Notes under the pieces: generated by a model | Told to the model about the DNA's origin: nothing | The model's input: only the letters and a program-made list of their open reading frames with translations | Database searches by the model: none | Position numbers and translations under genes: made by a program | In this document: positions 10,200 to 21,200 of the stretch, piece after piece | How positions within the stretch are numbered: position 1 is the first letter of the stretch | Layout: every line of letters begins with the position of its first letter | Assembly (NCBI GenBank): GCA_949825065.1 | Contig: OX463865.1 | Location: 19,255,513-19,319,512 of the forward strand | Source: Odontocerum albicorne | Lineage: Eukaryota; Arthropoda; Insecta; Trichoptera; Odontoceridae | Reading direction: 5' to 3' | DNA: 64,000 bases

Positions 10200-10290
10200 G
10201 TGAGTGAAAGGCATATCTGAGAGGTAGACCAAGGAAAGTATGGTTAGATCAAGTGAATCATATTCTAAAACTGAGAATAATAAATTAAAT
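10200..10290 (+). pseudogene. LINE-A ORF fragment
   Basis: The frame gives RGRPRKVWLDQVNHILK, the conserved C-terminal motif of a LINE family seen in eight places in this window. It is truncated on both sides. Confidence 0.6.
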
Positions 10291-10308
10291 GATAGTGTAT
10301 GACAGAAT

Positions 10309-10666
10309 TTTCAAAAAATCCAATATTTATTCTACGTATGCGTTATTCCACTAAAAACAAATCTGAGTTCTTTACCTCTATAAAATAAGTCTTGGACAAT
10401 TACGTAAGTCTGCTTGGTGAAGTTTGGTAATATTTTGTGGTATACATACATAACATATATTGAACTTAAATATACATATAATTATTAAATCATGTTAAAA
10501 CAATGACTGTAATTTATTATTACTACTGCTTTTTGTATCTTCATGTTAGTTTAAGATAAAGTTTTGTATTATTTGTCAATAATTTTAAGTACGTGTATAA
10601 CCTGTCACATGTTCATTTGTATATAAAGACACTGTTGTGTCGTTAATTAAATAAATAAATAAGTCT
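10309..10666 (+). mobile_element. LINE-F 3' end, uninterrupted copy
   Basis: This is a 5'-truncated copy of the 3' UTR also found at 35513-37123, ending in TTAATTAAATAAATAAATAAG. It lacks both the mariner and the TTAA MITE that interrupt the other copy, so it records the empty state of both target sites (around 10435 and at 10643-10646). Confidence 0.8.
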
Positions 10667-10689
10667 TATGAAGAAAAAAAAAAGAATAT

Positions 10690-11550
10690 GGAATAAAATA
10701 ATTGGAGACGAATGTACGAACTTTAGATGGGTGTATTTAGTAAGATGGAGAAGAAAAACACGTTAAGATGGTTTGGGCATGTGGAACGAAGGAAGAAAGA
10801 CTAATAAAATAGATACATAATGCAAATGTTAATGGAAGGCGTGTAAGAGGAAGACCGAGGAAAGTATGATTGGATTAAGTGGATGATATTCTGAAAGTAT
10901 GGTTGGATTAAGTGGATGATATTCTGAAAGTATGGTTGGATTAAGTGGATGATATTCTGAAAGTATGGTTGGATTAAGTGGATGATATTCTGAAAGTATG
11001 GTTGGATTAAGTGGATGATATTCTGAAAGTATGGTTGGATTAAGTGGATGATATTCTGAAAGTATGGTTGGATTAAGTGGATGATATTCTGAAAGTATGG
11101 TTGGATTAAGTGGATGATATTCTGAAAGTATGGTTGGATTAAGTGGATGATATTCTGAAAGTATGATTGGATTAAGTGTATGATATTCTGAAAGTATGGT
11201 TGGATTAAGTGGATGATATTCTGAAAGTATGGTTGGATTAAGTGGATGATATTCTGAAAGAAGGAAAAGTAGAAAGGCAGAGAAATCGTAGAGGCTGTAT
11301 GAAAAAGTGTATGGATTTGGAAAAGGCTAATCTAAGGAGGTATATCGAGAGGAAGACCAAGGAAAGTATGGTTAGATCAAGGAATTATATCGAGATAGGA
11401 AAGTATGGCGCTCTGTTCTCTCTGCCTACCCTGACTGGGAAATGGCAGCATAAAATGTATGTACAAAATTCATGTACAATATACTCGTATAAATAAACAA
11501 CAATAATAAAAGTGAGATGTTAGCCACTCGTAACAATGGAAAAAGTAAGG
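10690..11550 (+). mobile_element. LINE-A 3' portion carrying a minisatellite
   Basis: The decayed coding sequence reads SKMEKKNTLRWFGHVERR (about 10745), GRRVRGRPRKV (about 10835) and, after the minisatellite, DRKVWRSVLSAYPDWEMAA ending at a stop near 11450. The 3' UTR (AAAAGTGAGATGTTAGC...GGAAAAAGTAAGG) matches that of the minus-strand copy at 17105. Frames are broken in several places. Confidence 0.75.
10864..11259 (+). repeat. 33-bp minisatellite derived from LINE coding sequence
   Basis: Twelve almost identical units start every 33 bases from 10864 (10897, 10930 ... 11227). Each unit equals 11 codons of the LINE-A motif V-W-L-D-(Q to stop)-V-D-D-I-L-K. The first unit joins in frame to GRPRK upstream. 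The glutamine codon is TAA in every unit, so the stop arose before amplification. Confidence 0.95.
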
Positions 11551-11664
11551 GATGGTGGAGAAAAAGAGGAAAATCGGGAATGACGTTACATTACTGAAAT
11601 TAAATTTTTTAACATTATGAGAGAAGCTTTCATAATATATAGGAACATGGCGTGATGCTATGTA

Positions 11665-11910
11665 CAGTACCCGGCGGTAAGTAATACACATCGGGCTTAA
11701 GAAAGAGACTGTCGGCCATAATCAGCTAACTTTGGCTTTGTAGGGCGTCGTCTCTGTCACTCATACTCGTACACGTGTTCCGGCGGGATTTGTCAGTCGT
11801 TGTCAAGCGTTCTAGGGACAGAGACGATGGTCCACAAAGCCGAAGTTAACCGATTATAACCGATAGTCTCTTTCTTAAGCCCGATGTGTATTACTTACCG
11901 CCGGGTACTG
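11665..11910. mobile_element. TA-flanked foldback MITE (CAGTACCC family)
   Basis: This is a 246-bp inverted repeat with tips CAGTACCCGGCGGTAAGTAA, an inner GGGCTTAAGAAAGAGACTGT block and a short unpaired centre. TA lies on both sides. A transcript of either strand would fold into one long hairpin. No coding sequence is present. Confidence 0.9.
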
Positions 11911-11954
11911 TATGTGTGTAATTATGTTTACGGCTATGCTGTTTTGTATCACAA

Positions 11955-12230
11955 CATATTAACATATCGTCGTCTCCCTGTTGAGTTAGGCAGAGAGATG
12001 AGCGCGCTAGATTTTCGTATTGCGACATACATCTTTCTCCTCTTTTACATCTATACACCTCATGCAGCTCATACAACTTCTCTGACTTTATACATTATCT
12101 TCTTTCAAAATATCATTCATTTGATCCAACCATACTTTCTTTGGTCTTCATCTACCACACCTCCCATTCACGTTTGTGCGTTATACTTATTTTTCTTTAG
12201 TCTTTCTTCAAAGTTGGCTCTAAACTACTG
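11955..12230 (-). pseudogene. LINE-A ORF fragment (degraded)
   Basis: The minus-strand order of blocks matches 17105-17460: a CCCTGTTGAGTTAGGCAGAG start, a VWLDQM-like middle (TTTGATCCAACCATACTTTC on the plus strand), then a cysteine/arginine-rich end. Many stops are present. Confidence 0.55.
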
Positions 12231-12249
12231 TAGTGAACTATCGTCTTGG

Positions 12250-12362
12250 CCGATTTTGATACTGCCCAGTTCGTGTATACATGTTTTAGCGCCCTAATGA
12301 CTTTATTTCTTATCGCTACACACCGTTGAATATCCCTCGTAACTCTTCCATCATCTGAGAAA
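12250..12362 (+). repeat. dispersed repeat shared with 14228-14345
   Basis: The blocks GATTTTGATACTG(C/T)CCAGTTCG, TATCGCTACA and CATCATCTGA occur in the same order at both places. The class is unknown. Confidence 0.5.
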
Positions 12363-12374
12363 ATGCTACCTTAA

Positions 12375-12447
12375 TTAAATTCTTGAATAAAACACACAAT
12401 TTGTTTTCATTTCAAAAAACTTTTTATTGGTCATTGGAGTATAATGT
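12375..12447 (-). repeat. fragment of the GGGTCTTTCAAATTGAG transposon
   Basis: TTCTTGAATAAAACACACAA and TTTTTATTGGTCATTGGAGT match 25139-25205, near the left end of that element. The fragment is cut off by the mariner derivative at 12449. Confidence 0.6.
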
Positions 12448-12448
12448 A

Positions 12449-13130
12449 TTGGGTGTTAACATAAGTTGTGTCCGTTTTTTTTTTCAATTTAAAAATAAGC
12501 ACCAAAAGTAAAACAAAATGGTAAAGGTTATACGTCATTCGAAAGAAAATTTTCTGCTCTAAAAGATACTGTGTTTGCTTTTACGTTACATATATTATTT
12601 TATTTGATTACAAGCCTTCAAAATGGAATGTCAAGTAGACGAAAGTGAGCATTTTCGACACCTCCTTCTGTTCGCGTTCAATCGAGGGAATAAAGCTATC
12701 AAAGCTGCTCGCGATATTTGGGAAGTGTACGGTGAAGATGCTATGAATAAAAGGACAGCTCGTCGATGGTTTTTGCGTTTCAAAGACGGTAATTTCGACC
12801 AGAAAGACATGGAGCGTTCCGGACGACCAGTGGACTTCGATGAGGACCGCTAAAACCATATTATTCATGAAGATCCCCTTCAGCTTTATTCCCTCGATTG
12901 AACGCGAACAGAAGGAGGTGTCGAAAATACTCACTTTCGTCTACTTGACATTCCATTTTGAAGGCTTGTAATCAAATAAAATAATATATGTAACGTAAAA
13001 GCAAACACAATATCTTGTAGAGCAGAAAATTATCTTTCGAATGACGTATAACCTTTACCATTTTGTTTTACTTTTGGTGCTCATTTTTTAATTGGAAAAA
13101 AAAACGGACACAACTTATGTTAACACCCAA
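12449..13130 (+). mobile_element. palindromic mariner derivative, copy 2
   Basis: TA lies on both sides, the tips are TTGGGTGTTAACATAAGTTG, and the two long inverted arms carry the same transposase start on opposite strands. It is 682 bp long. The left arm keeps the longest open N-terminal coding segment of the three copies. Confidence 0.85.
12623..12853 (+). pseudogene. mariner transposase N-terminal HTH fragment
   Basis: This 76-residue open frame begins MECQVDESEHFRHLLLFAFN and contains the paired HTH region of mariner transposases (AIKAARDIWEVYGEDAM, RRWFLRFKDGNFD) and the linker DMERSGRPVDFDEDR, where it stops at the arm junction. The catalytic domain is absent. If translated it could bind mariner ends, but I see no evidence of expression. 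Confidence 0.8.
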
Positions 13131-13132
13131 TA

Positions 13133-13212
13133 TTTAACACTTTTATTGCAAATACAATCTGGCGGACTTATTGCCAGGCGGCAATCTCTTCCAACCAGAG
13201 GGAGGATCAAGG
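13133..13212 (-). repeat. LINE-E 3' tail fragment
   Basis: TTTAACACTTTTATTGCAAA followed by TTATTGCCAGGCGGCAATCT is the inverse of the LINE-E 3' terminus at 51950-52010. It directly abuts the mariner derivative. Confidence 0.7.
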
Positions 13213-13344
13213 TCTGATTTATTGTATTGGAATGCAAATCCTGAACGAGTGAACACATGGTTGCTAAATAATTAGTTGTAAAAATTGTTATCTAGTTATA
13301 CATAGTATAAAGGTGTTGACTATTACCTTGATCAAAAAGATGAT

Positions 13345-13417
13345 TTTGTTTTACTTTTGGTGCTCATTTTTTAAATTTGAAAAAAACGAACACAACTTAT
13401 GTTAACACCCAATACTT
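13345..13417 (+). repeat. solo right end of the palindromic mariner family
   Basis: It matches the last 70 bases of 12449-13130, ending AACTTATGTTAACACCCAA followed by TA. No left end is nearby. Confidence 0.7.
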
Positions 13418-13915
13418 GAAATAATTCAATATTTTTACTCGTATTTATTTTCTCAAAACAGGCTTAGCCTAATTACTTTGAAAAATTCAAGAAATGTTTA
13501 CATTAAAAATAAAGAAAAATTATATGGATAAAAAAATTATATAAAATTAAAAATAATGTACATGCATACCTAACATATATACACACAAACATACACATAC
13601 ATTCAAATTCACTTAAGTACGTTGATGAGTGCTTTCTAACGCGCTCAATCTTAGAAGATAATTTACTTTTGCTTTTGGTAATGTGATATGAAATATGTCA
13701 ATATCCGAAGCAGTCCCGTTCAGAAGAGCTAAGGCCCTTCCAACAGGCATAGCGGCTGGGAGGCCCCGTTCTTGCGTATGTTATTGAGAACAGTTCTTGC
13801 CGGCGCAGTCTAGTGTAATTGTTAGGAACATTTAACGCTAATCTTTGTAGTAATGTTTTAGTGTAACATATGATATATATTTTTACAATAGTTTTTATAA
13901 ATATTAAAATATTAT
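13418..13915. other. no recognisable feature
   Basis: This is AT-rich at first, then includes a GC-richer stretch (13705-13820). A 91-codon minus-strand frame shows no family motif. Confidence 0.4.
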
Positions 13916-13918
13916 GTA

Positions 13919-14149
13919 CAGTACCCGGCGGTAAGTAATACACATCGGGCTTAAGAAAGACACTGTAGGCCATAATCCGCTAACTTCGGCTTTGTAGAGC
14001 GTCGTCTTTGTCGCTTGACAACGACTGACAAATCGTGACGGAACACGTGATGAATGACGGAGACGTCGCTCTACAAAGCCGAAGTTAGCCGATTATGGCC
14101 GACAGTCTCTTTCTTAAGCCCGATGTGTATTACTTACCGCCGGGTACTG
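13919..14149. mobile_element. TA-flanked foldback MITE (CAGTACCC family)
   Basis: This 231-bp hairpin element has the same tips and inner GGGCTTAAGAAAGA block as the copy at 11665. The arms pair nearly completely and the centre differs. Confidence 0.9.
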
Positions 14150-14151
14150 TA

Positions 14152-14834
14152 CATGTTTTTTTATACTTGTTATGTTTGGTCGTTGTACGAATTAGGCAAA
14201 ACCTGTAAATTAATAAATCTTAGCTGAATTTTGATACTGTCCAGTTCGAGTAAAAATATTTCCCTGTCCCATTGACTTTGTATCCTATCGCTACATGCCA
14301 TTCGATAACAGCTCTTAACTTTTACATCATCTGATCAAATACACGTACAGCTCAAATAGCAGAATTATTCAGCTTGCTTCAATCTTTCATTGTTGACCCA
14401 TATAATTGCTAAATAGCTAAAAAAAATGCTCAAGTATTTGACATCAAAAGTGGTTGATTTTAACCAATTTTCCGACCTATTTTAAGTGTCAGTCCGCCCT
14501 TAGATGATAATAAAAACGTATTTTTTTCAGATCTCGTTAAAAATATTTCCCCACAGTTTCATATACTGCGACGATACATATTATTGTTTGCGCTGTGTAC
14601 AAAAATATATATGTTTTAGTCACAACAGTAAACAACGTCTGTCATTAAGTTGCGAAGTAACCTTCAACCAGGAATCTGGAATGGTTCCGTGTTAGCTTCT
14701 AGGCATCAGACTTTGGATCCTAGATAACACAAGTATGCTTAGAATGCTTCTATTCAAGACGTTGTTGTGGATTTTCTTCGTTTTCCGAAGTTGAAGTGGT
14801 TTGACCATCACAACACTCTCCTGTACCCTTTATC
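14152..14834. other. mostly unassigned, with a dispersed repeat at 14228-14345
   Basis: The 14228-14345 block matches 12250-12362. The remainder shows no terminal repeats or protein motifs. Confidence 0.4.
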
Positions 14835-14837
14835 TTA

Positions 14838-15326
14838 GGCCGAGGCCACACCAAAATGCTTCGTTAAGTGCTAAGCTAGATTTTACGTGACTCATAAACT
14901 TAGTGACTTCATGCCTGGCCACACCAAAGTGCTACACACAAATTCATTTGACAGTTAGGAGCGGTTGATTCAACACACGATGTCACTCTCAAAACTAACC
15001 AATTTCATTATAACTTACCATCTTTATTTACTTCCTGTGCAACTTGATTTTATTACAGGTACATTTTTGTATAATTCGCTCGATGGGTTCCACAAAGGCT
15101 CCCTTTTATACACATATGTCATTAAAACCTCCGCCATCTTGTAAATTAACCAACACATCTGTTCGCTAGGAAATTCGCTCGATGACTAATCGTAATGCAA
15201 CGTGGCGCGAAGCGTGCAGTGTGGCCACTGCGATAGTATGCGGTACGTTGGTTCACTAGGATATGTCGCCTAACTCGCAAATAGCTCTAAGCATCAAGCG
15301 AGACTCCTTCCTGTGTGGCCGAGGTC
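14838..15326 (-). mobile_element. PIF/Harbinger-type MITE retaining a MADF-like exon
   Basis: The tips are GGCCGAGGCCACACC and the inverse, flanked by a 3-bp TTA duplication (14835-14837 and 15327-15329), which is typical of PIF/Harbinger. The minus strand (about 15060-15150) carries a decayed copy of the exon that is intact at 56929. At 489 bp it has no nuclease gene. Confidence 0.8.
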
Positions 15327-15339
15327 TTACTGTTCTCAT

Positions 15340-15418
15340 TGCATGGTGCATGGCAGTGCGGTAACGCACTGGGCGTTCATACGGAAGGTCGCCTGTTCGA
15401 AACCCACACTGTTCTACT
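15340..15418 (+). repeat. tRNA-like SINE head, second family
   Basis: GTGCGGTAACGCACTGG followed by GAAGGTCGCCTGTTCGAAAC resembles tRNA boxes A and B. The same ending (GGTCGCCGGTTCGAATCCC) occurs inverted at 23740. It is not a full tRNA gene, because no acceptor stem pairs. Confidence 0.5.
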
Positions 15419-15539
15419 CTACTACTATAGAATGAAACAGGTATCTAGTCACATTTTGACAGAGAATCATGCTACAAAATAACATTTTCTTCTCCCGCAA
15501 AACAATTATAGTCTCATCTTTCTTTCCCATCACAGAGCA

Positions 15540-15770
15540 TTGAAAATTTCATTGCAATGTTCAACACGCCGTTCGTTGCCTTTGAACAGCACTCAAGTGT
15601 TTTGGCATTCATCTTGCGCTCACTTTATTTATGCTGAGTGTGCAGAATTCAAAACACTATAGTTTTGGAAAGTCCACACCTTGCAGCTATTTCTCTTGCA
15701 ATAATGGAACTGTTTCTGTAGTGAATGCTTCTGCTGGTCTGCCTTGACGAGGGTCACCTTCAATCGATTA
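15540..15770 (-). pseudogene. possible mariner transposase relic
   Basis: The minus-strand reading has fragments resembling the mariner segment before the first catalytic aspartate (INKVSARWMPKHLSAVQRQR in one frame). No tips and no catalytic residues were seen. This is a weak call. Confidence 0.3.
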
Positions 15771-15779
15771 TCTGCTTAA

Positions 15780-16275
15780 GGCCGAAGCCACACCAAAGTG
15801 CTTCGTGACTAATAGACTAGGTGATTTCATGCTTGGCCACACCAAAGTGCTTCGCACAAATTCATTTGACATTTGGGAGCGGTTGAGCCAACAAACGATG
15901 CCACTCTCAAAACTAACCAATTTCATTACGACTTACCTTATCTTTATTTACTTCCTGTGCAACTTTATTCCAAAGTGATTTTATTACAGGTACATTTTTG
16001 TATAATTTGCTCGATGGGTTCCACAAAGGCTCCCTTTTATACACAGCTGTTATTAAAACTTCCGCAATCTTGTAAAATCACTTGGTGACACAATAAAATT
16101 AACCAACACGTCTGTTCGCTAGTAGATTCACTAGGTGACTAATCGTCATGTAGTGTAGCGCGAAGCGTGCAGTGTGGCCATTGCGATAGTATGCGGTGCG
16201 TTGGTTCGCTAGGTCGCTTAGCTTGTAGCGTAGCTCTAAGCACCAAGCGAGGCTCCTACCTGTGTGGCCGAGGCC
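15780..16275 (-). mobile_element. PIF/Harbinger-type MITE, second copy
   Basis: A perfect TAA duplication (15777-15779 and 16276-16278) encloses tips GGCCGAAGCCACACC and the inverse. The minus strand holds an exon remnant reading YKREPLWNPSSKLYKNVPVI. It is collinear with 14838-15326. Confidence 0.85.
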
Positions 16276-16278
16276 TAA

Positions 16279-16804
16279 ATAAAACTGTTCAGCCCGATGA
16301 TTTTGAAAAACTTGATAATCGCACGATATTTATTGTTTAACATTTCATAATATAACGAAACAACACTTCTTTTAACGGTTCTAGTTGACACACGCTTTAA
16401 CTTGTTCAGGTAAGAAAGTTTTGGACCTTAGTGATGGGCTACTAAGAAAGCGCACCAACGCGCAGTTATTTTACGAAAAAATCTTGACTTGTGACAGTCT
16501 TGCATTAAAAAAACGATGTTATAAAACAAAATATATGCAAACAAAATATATGCACTTAAAAGCAAATAAATGCATTAATTAAACGTCCGTGAAGCTAGCC
16601 AGAATTATTTAGCGTTCAAACTTTTATTTAAGTTTTAATATCAAAATTGGGGTTATCGAGGTTAGGCAGTTAGTCCACCAGGGTATCATTAATGTTTCAG
16701 AATATTGTTTTTTTATAGCGAATCAAACCGTCCAAAATGCTAGTAATGCTTTTTTTTACCATTCAGATCTTTAGTATCTTGATATTTCAGAAATTGTGTC
16801 TGTG
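16279..16804. other. no recognisable feature
   Basis: This is AT-rich sequence with a 65-codon plus-strand frame that resembles nothing I know. Confidence 0.45.
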
Positions 16805-16990
16805 TATCGCGAACCTCAGAAAGGTTGCGGAAAAAATATCAGGAAGGTTGCGAAAATAAAAATATTTTACCTCTTCAAAAGGAGAATAGCACATTTTTTT
16901 TAAATTTTGCAAAGTCACGAATAATTATTTTATTTTATTTTTGGAGGGTCGCAAGGCTACACAGTTTGAGAAACAATGATATAATGTACA
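16805..16990 (+). mobile_element. probable hAT 3' end
   Basis: GGAGGGTCGCAAGGCTACAC followed by AGTTTGAGAAACAATG matches the general hAT end, where the inverted tip reads CA(G/T)TG-TTCTCAAACT. Only one end is present. Confidence 0.4.
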
Positions 16991-17019
16991 ACCTGGCGGA
17001 CAAATTGGTATATAAAAAC

Positions 17020-17098
17020 GAAGCACTTTGTGTGGCCATGCATGAAGTCACCTAGTCTATTAGTCACGTAGCACCTAGCGAAGCACTTTGGTGTGGCC
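17020..17098 (-). repeat. PIF/Harbinger end fragment
   Basis: AGCGAAGCACTTTGGTGTGG matches the terminal 80 bases of the elements at 14838 and 57989. It is truncated. Confidence 0.7.
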
Positions 17099-17104
17099 TT
17101 AACC

Positions 17105-17460
17105 TTACTTTTTCCGTTGTTACGAATAGCTAATATCTCACTTTTATCATTGTACATACATATTATGCTGCCATTTCCCTGTCGGGGTAGGCAGATACGA
17201 CAGAGCGCCATGCTTTCCTATCTCGACACACATCCTTAGCCTTTTCCAAATTAATACACCTTGCACTTTTTACGTTTCTTTCTTTCAGAATATAATTCAC
17301 TTGATCCAACCATTCTTTCCTTGGTCTTCCTCTCACACGCCTATCACTCACATTTGCACTATACATCTGTTTTTTTTATGTCTTTCTTGTTTCATTCCTT
17401 CCACATGCCCAAAATCATCCCAACATACTTTTCTTCATCGTACTTAACACTCATTCCTTA
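17105..17460 (-). pseudogene. LINE-A 3' end with ORF C-terminus
   Basis: The minus strand reads SDRRVRGRPRKEWLDQVNYI, LKERNVKSARCINLEKAKDV and CRDRKAWRSVVSAYPDREMAA, with a stop near 17163. The same 3' UTR as at 11460-11550 follows at 17105-17160. This is the cleanest LINE-A C-terminus here. The reverse transcriptase domain is absent, so it is a 5'-truncated insertion. Confidence 0.75.
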
Positions 17461-17509
17461 ATTTAACTCATAGCCTTTACTTCACATTGATTCCTTAACT
17501 TTGTGGCGT

Positions 17510-17770
17510 TCGTCGCGGAATATTGTCGCATACATACGGTCAATGACCGAGGAGATTCGCATTCCTCGACAAATTTAAATAGACAGTCCAAAGTACATAC
17601 GCCGTCCATTCAAGTCCAAAGATCACCCGCCGGCCAGTCATCCCGTAGCGAGCGGACCGCACTACATACTAGAGAGAGAACGCACCACGCTGTCTCGCCG
17701 GTTCCGTAAATAGATTGTTACCTACAATACTATTTCGATATGTAACGATACACTAATTGACCATTTCTGC
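17510..17770. repeat. dispersed repeat shared with 8520-8860
   Basis: It is collinear with that block, including AGAGAACGCACCACGCTGTC. The stretch 17550-17700 is GC-richer than its surroundings. Confidence 0.45.
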
Positions 17771-17859
17771 ATTCCGTATTCTGTCATACATTGTCATTCC
17801 ATCTATTATGCTCAATGCACGCATATCTTCAGCATTTATAGTAAAAATAACTAAAATAT

Positions 17860-17957
17860 CTTTTTGCAATCATACAACTTCCTCTATTAACCTTTGTCTA
17901 GTTGCTTGGATAAGATTGTCAGCTGGCAATAGCCCACCACATTGTTATATAATTAAG
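17860..17957 (+). repeat. LINE-E 3' tail fragment
   Basis: TCTAGTTGCTTGGATAAGAT followed by GGCAATAGCCCACCACATTG matches the LINE-E end at 51930-52005. Confidence 0.65.
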
Positions 17958-18029
17958 AAAGTTGTTTTGCGCTAATCTTGTAAAATGGACACAACATCCA
18001 ATTATATTTTTGGATTCACGACTAACAAA

Positions 18030-18135
18030 ACCATTATACAGTGAAGATGCGAATAGAAGTGCTAGAGGAAGACCAAGGAAAGTATGGCTTGATCAAATTA
18101 AAAATATTTTGAACAAAGGAAATGTAAAAGGTCAC
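18030..18135 (+). pseudogene. LINE-A ORF fragment
   Basis: The frame reads YSEDANRSARGRPRKVWLDQ and IKNILNKGNVKG, the same C-terminal motif as at 17300. Confidence 0.65.
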
Positions 18136-18284
18136 ACACTCGGGCGTTACTGCACTTGCTAAACGTGATTGGTTCTGATTTTAAAGTAAATTGTGATATT
18201 TAAAGATTTTGGACTATTTGGGTATTCCTGAAGTTGTGTACAATACTTTTTATATTATAAAATGTCCAAATCAGCTAATATACG

Positions 18285-21200
18285 GAAATTTCATACTTTT
18301 CACTCGAAAAACTGCCATTAACGACCAGCTTTATGAATATATGTGTAAAATCACGACAGAATTATTATTTGTTCTGCGTGTTTTCATGTTTTTCGTACCA
18401 AAACTCGAATTATGCGAAATTCCAATAATTTATTTCAATTTTTTCCAGATTTAATTAATTGAATTTTTTAACAACAAAACACCCATTTTCGTACATAAAT
18501 GCAAAAATGCTAAAATTATGATGAATCAAGATGGAAGTGTAGTACAAATGCATTGACGGTATTTATTATACAAAACGTTCAAACCTAATAAATATGTATA
18601 AACATTTCTTAGTAAAAGGCTGAAACTTCACACTTTTCACTCGAAAAACTGCCGTTGACGACCAAGATTACGAATATATGTACAAAATCACGACAGAAAT
18701 ATTATTTGTTCTACGCGTTTTCGTGTTTTAGGTCCCAAACCTCTAATTTAGCGAATCTTCAATATTTTGCGTCAATATTTTCCAGATTGAATGAATTTCA
18801 TAACTTTTGACTAACAAAAAAACAAATTTTTCGTACAAAAATGCTAAAATAATGATGAATCAAGATAAAAGTGCTGCAAAAATGCATTGACGGTATTTAT
18901 GATACAAAACGTTCAAACCTAATAAATATGTATAAACATTTCTGGTTAAAGACTGAAACTTCACACTTTTCACTCGAAAAACTGCCGTTGGCGACCGAGA
19001 TTACGAATAAATGTTCAAAATCACGACAGAAACAGTATTTACTCAACGTGTTTTCTTGGTTTTTGTCCCAAACCTCAAATTTTTTGAAACTTCAATATTT
19101 TGCGCCAATATTTTCCAGTTTGAATGAATTTCGTTACTTTTGACTAACAAAAAAATAAATTTTTCGTGCAAAAAGCTTAAAATTAGGATGAATCAAGACA
19201 AAAGTGTAGTAGAAACGCATTGACAATATTTATGATACAAAACGTTCAAACCTAATAAATATGTATGAACATTTCTTAGTAAAAGGCTGAAACTTCACAC
19301 TTTTCACTCGTAAAACTGCCGTTGACGACCAAGATTACGAATAATGTTCAAAATCACGACAGAAACAATATTTGTTCAATGTGTTTTCGTATTTTTGGTG
19401 CCAAACCTCTAATTTTGCGAAACTTCACAATATATTGCGTCAATATTTTCCAGTTTGAATGAATTTCATTATTTTTGACTAACAAAAAAACAAATTTTTC
19501 GTGAATAAATGCTAAAATATGATGAATCAAGACGAGGGTGTAGTTGAAACGCATGAACGTTATTTATGATACAAAACGTTCAAACCTTATAAATATATGT
19601 ATGAACAATTCTTAGTAAAAGGCTGAAACTTCGTACTTAGAACTCGAAAAACTGCCGTTGACGACCAAGATTACGAATATATGTACTAAATCACGACAGA
19701 AACATTATTTGTTCAACGTGTTTTCTTGTTTTTAGTCCCAAACCTCTAATTTTTTGAAACTTCAATATTTTGCGCCAATATTTTCCAGTTTGAATGAATT
19801 TCATTATTTTTGACTAACAAAAAAACAATTTTTTCGTGCAAAAATGCTAAAATTATGATGAATGAAATGAAAGACGAAAGTGTAGTAGAAACGTATTGAC
19901 GGTGTTTATGATACAAAACGTTCAAACCCTTAGGTTCTTAAAATATGTATGAACATTTCTTAGTAAAAGGCTGAAACTTCACACTTTTCACTCGAAAAAC
20001 TGTCGTTGACGACCAAGTTTACGAATATATGTTTAAAATCACGACAGAAACATTATTTGTTCAACGTGTTTTCTTGTTTTTTGATCCAACCCTCTAATTT
20101 TTTGAAACTTCAATATTTTGCGCGAATATTTTCCAGTTTAAATGAATTTCATTATTTTTGACTAACAAAAAAACAATTTTTTCGTGCATAAATGCTAAAA
20201 TAATGATTAATCAAGACGAAAGTGTAGTAGAAACGCATTGACAATATTTATGATGCAAAACGTTCAAACCTAATAAAGATGTATAAACATTTCTTAGTCA
20301 AAGGCTAAAACTTCACACTTTTCACTCGTAAAACTGCCGTTGACGACCAAGATTACGAATAAATGTTCAAAATCACGACAGAAACAATATTTGTTGAACG
20401 TGTTTTCGTGTTTTTGGTGCCAAACCTTTAATTTTGCGAAACTTCAATATTTTGCGTCAATATTTTCCAGTTTGAATGAATTTCATTATTTTTGAGCAAC
20501 AAAAAAACTAATTTTTCGTGCGAAAAAGGTAAAATTATGATGAATCAAAACAAGGGTGTAGTTGAAACGCATTGGCGTTATTTATGATACAAAACGTTCA
20601 AACCTTATAAATATGTATGAATATTTCTTAGTAAAAGGCAGAAACTTTTCATACTTTGAACTCAAAAAACTGCCGTTGACGACCAAGATTACGAATATAT
20701 GTACTAAATCACGACAGAAACATTATTTGTTCAACGTGTTTTCTTGTTTTTGGTCCCAAACCTCTAATTTTGCTAAACTTCAATATTTTGCGTCAATATT
20801 TTCCAGTTGGAATGAATTTCATTACTTTTGACTAACAAAAAAACAAGTTTTTCGTGCAAAAATGCTAAAATTATGACGAATCAAGACGAAAGAGTAGTAG
20901 AAACGCATTGACAATATTTATGATACAAAACGTTCAAACCTAATAAAGATGTATAAACATTTCTTAGTAAAAGGCTGAACCTTCACACTTTTCACTCGTA
21001 AAACTGCCGTTGACGACCAAGATTACGAATAAATGTTCAAAATCACGACAGAAACCATATTTGTTTAACGTATTTTCGTGTTTTTGGTGCCAAACCTCTA
21101 ATTTTGCGAAACTTCAATATTTTCCAGTTTGAATGAATTTCATTATTTTTGAGCAACAAAAAAACTAATTTTTCGTGCAAAAATGCTAAAATTATGATGA

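Noticed and set aside
12608..12934. 108-codon minus-strand frame over the palindromic mariner
   Set aside because: It is the antisense of the mariner HTH segment plus the inverted arm; no independent protein motif.
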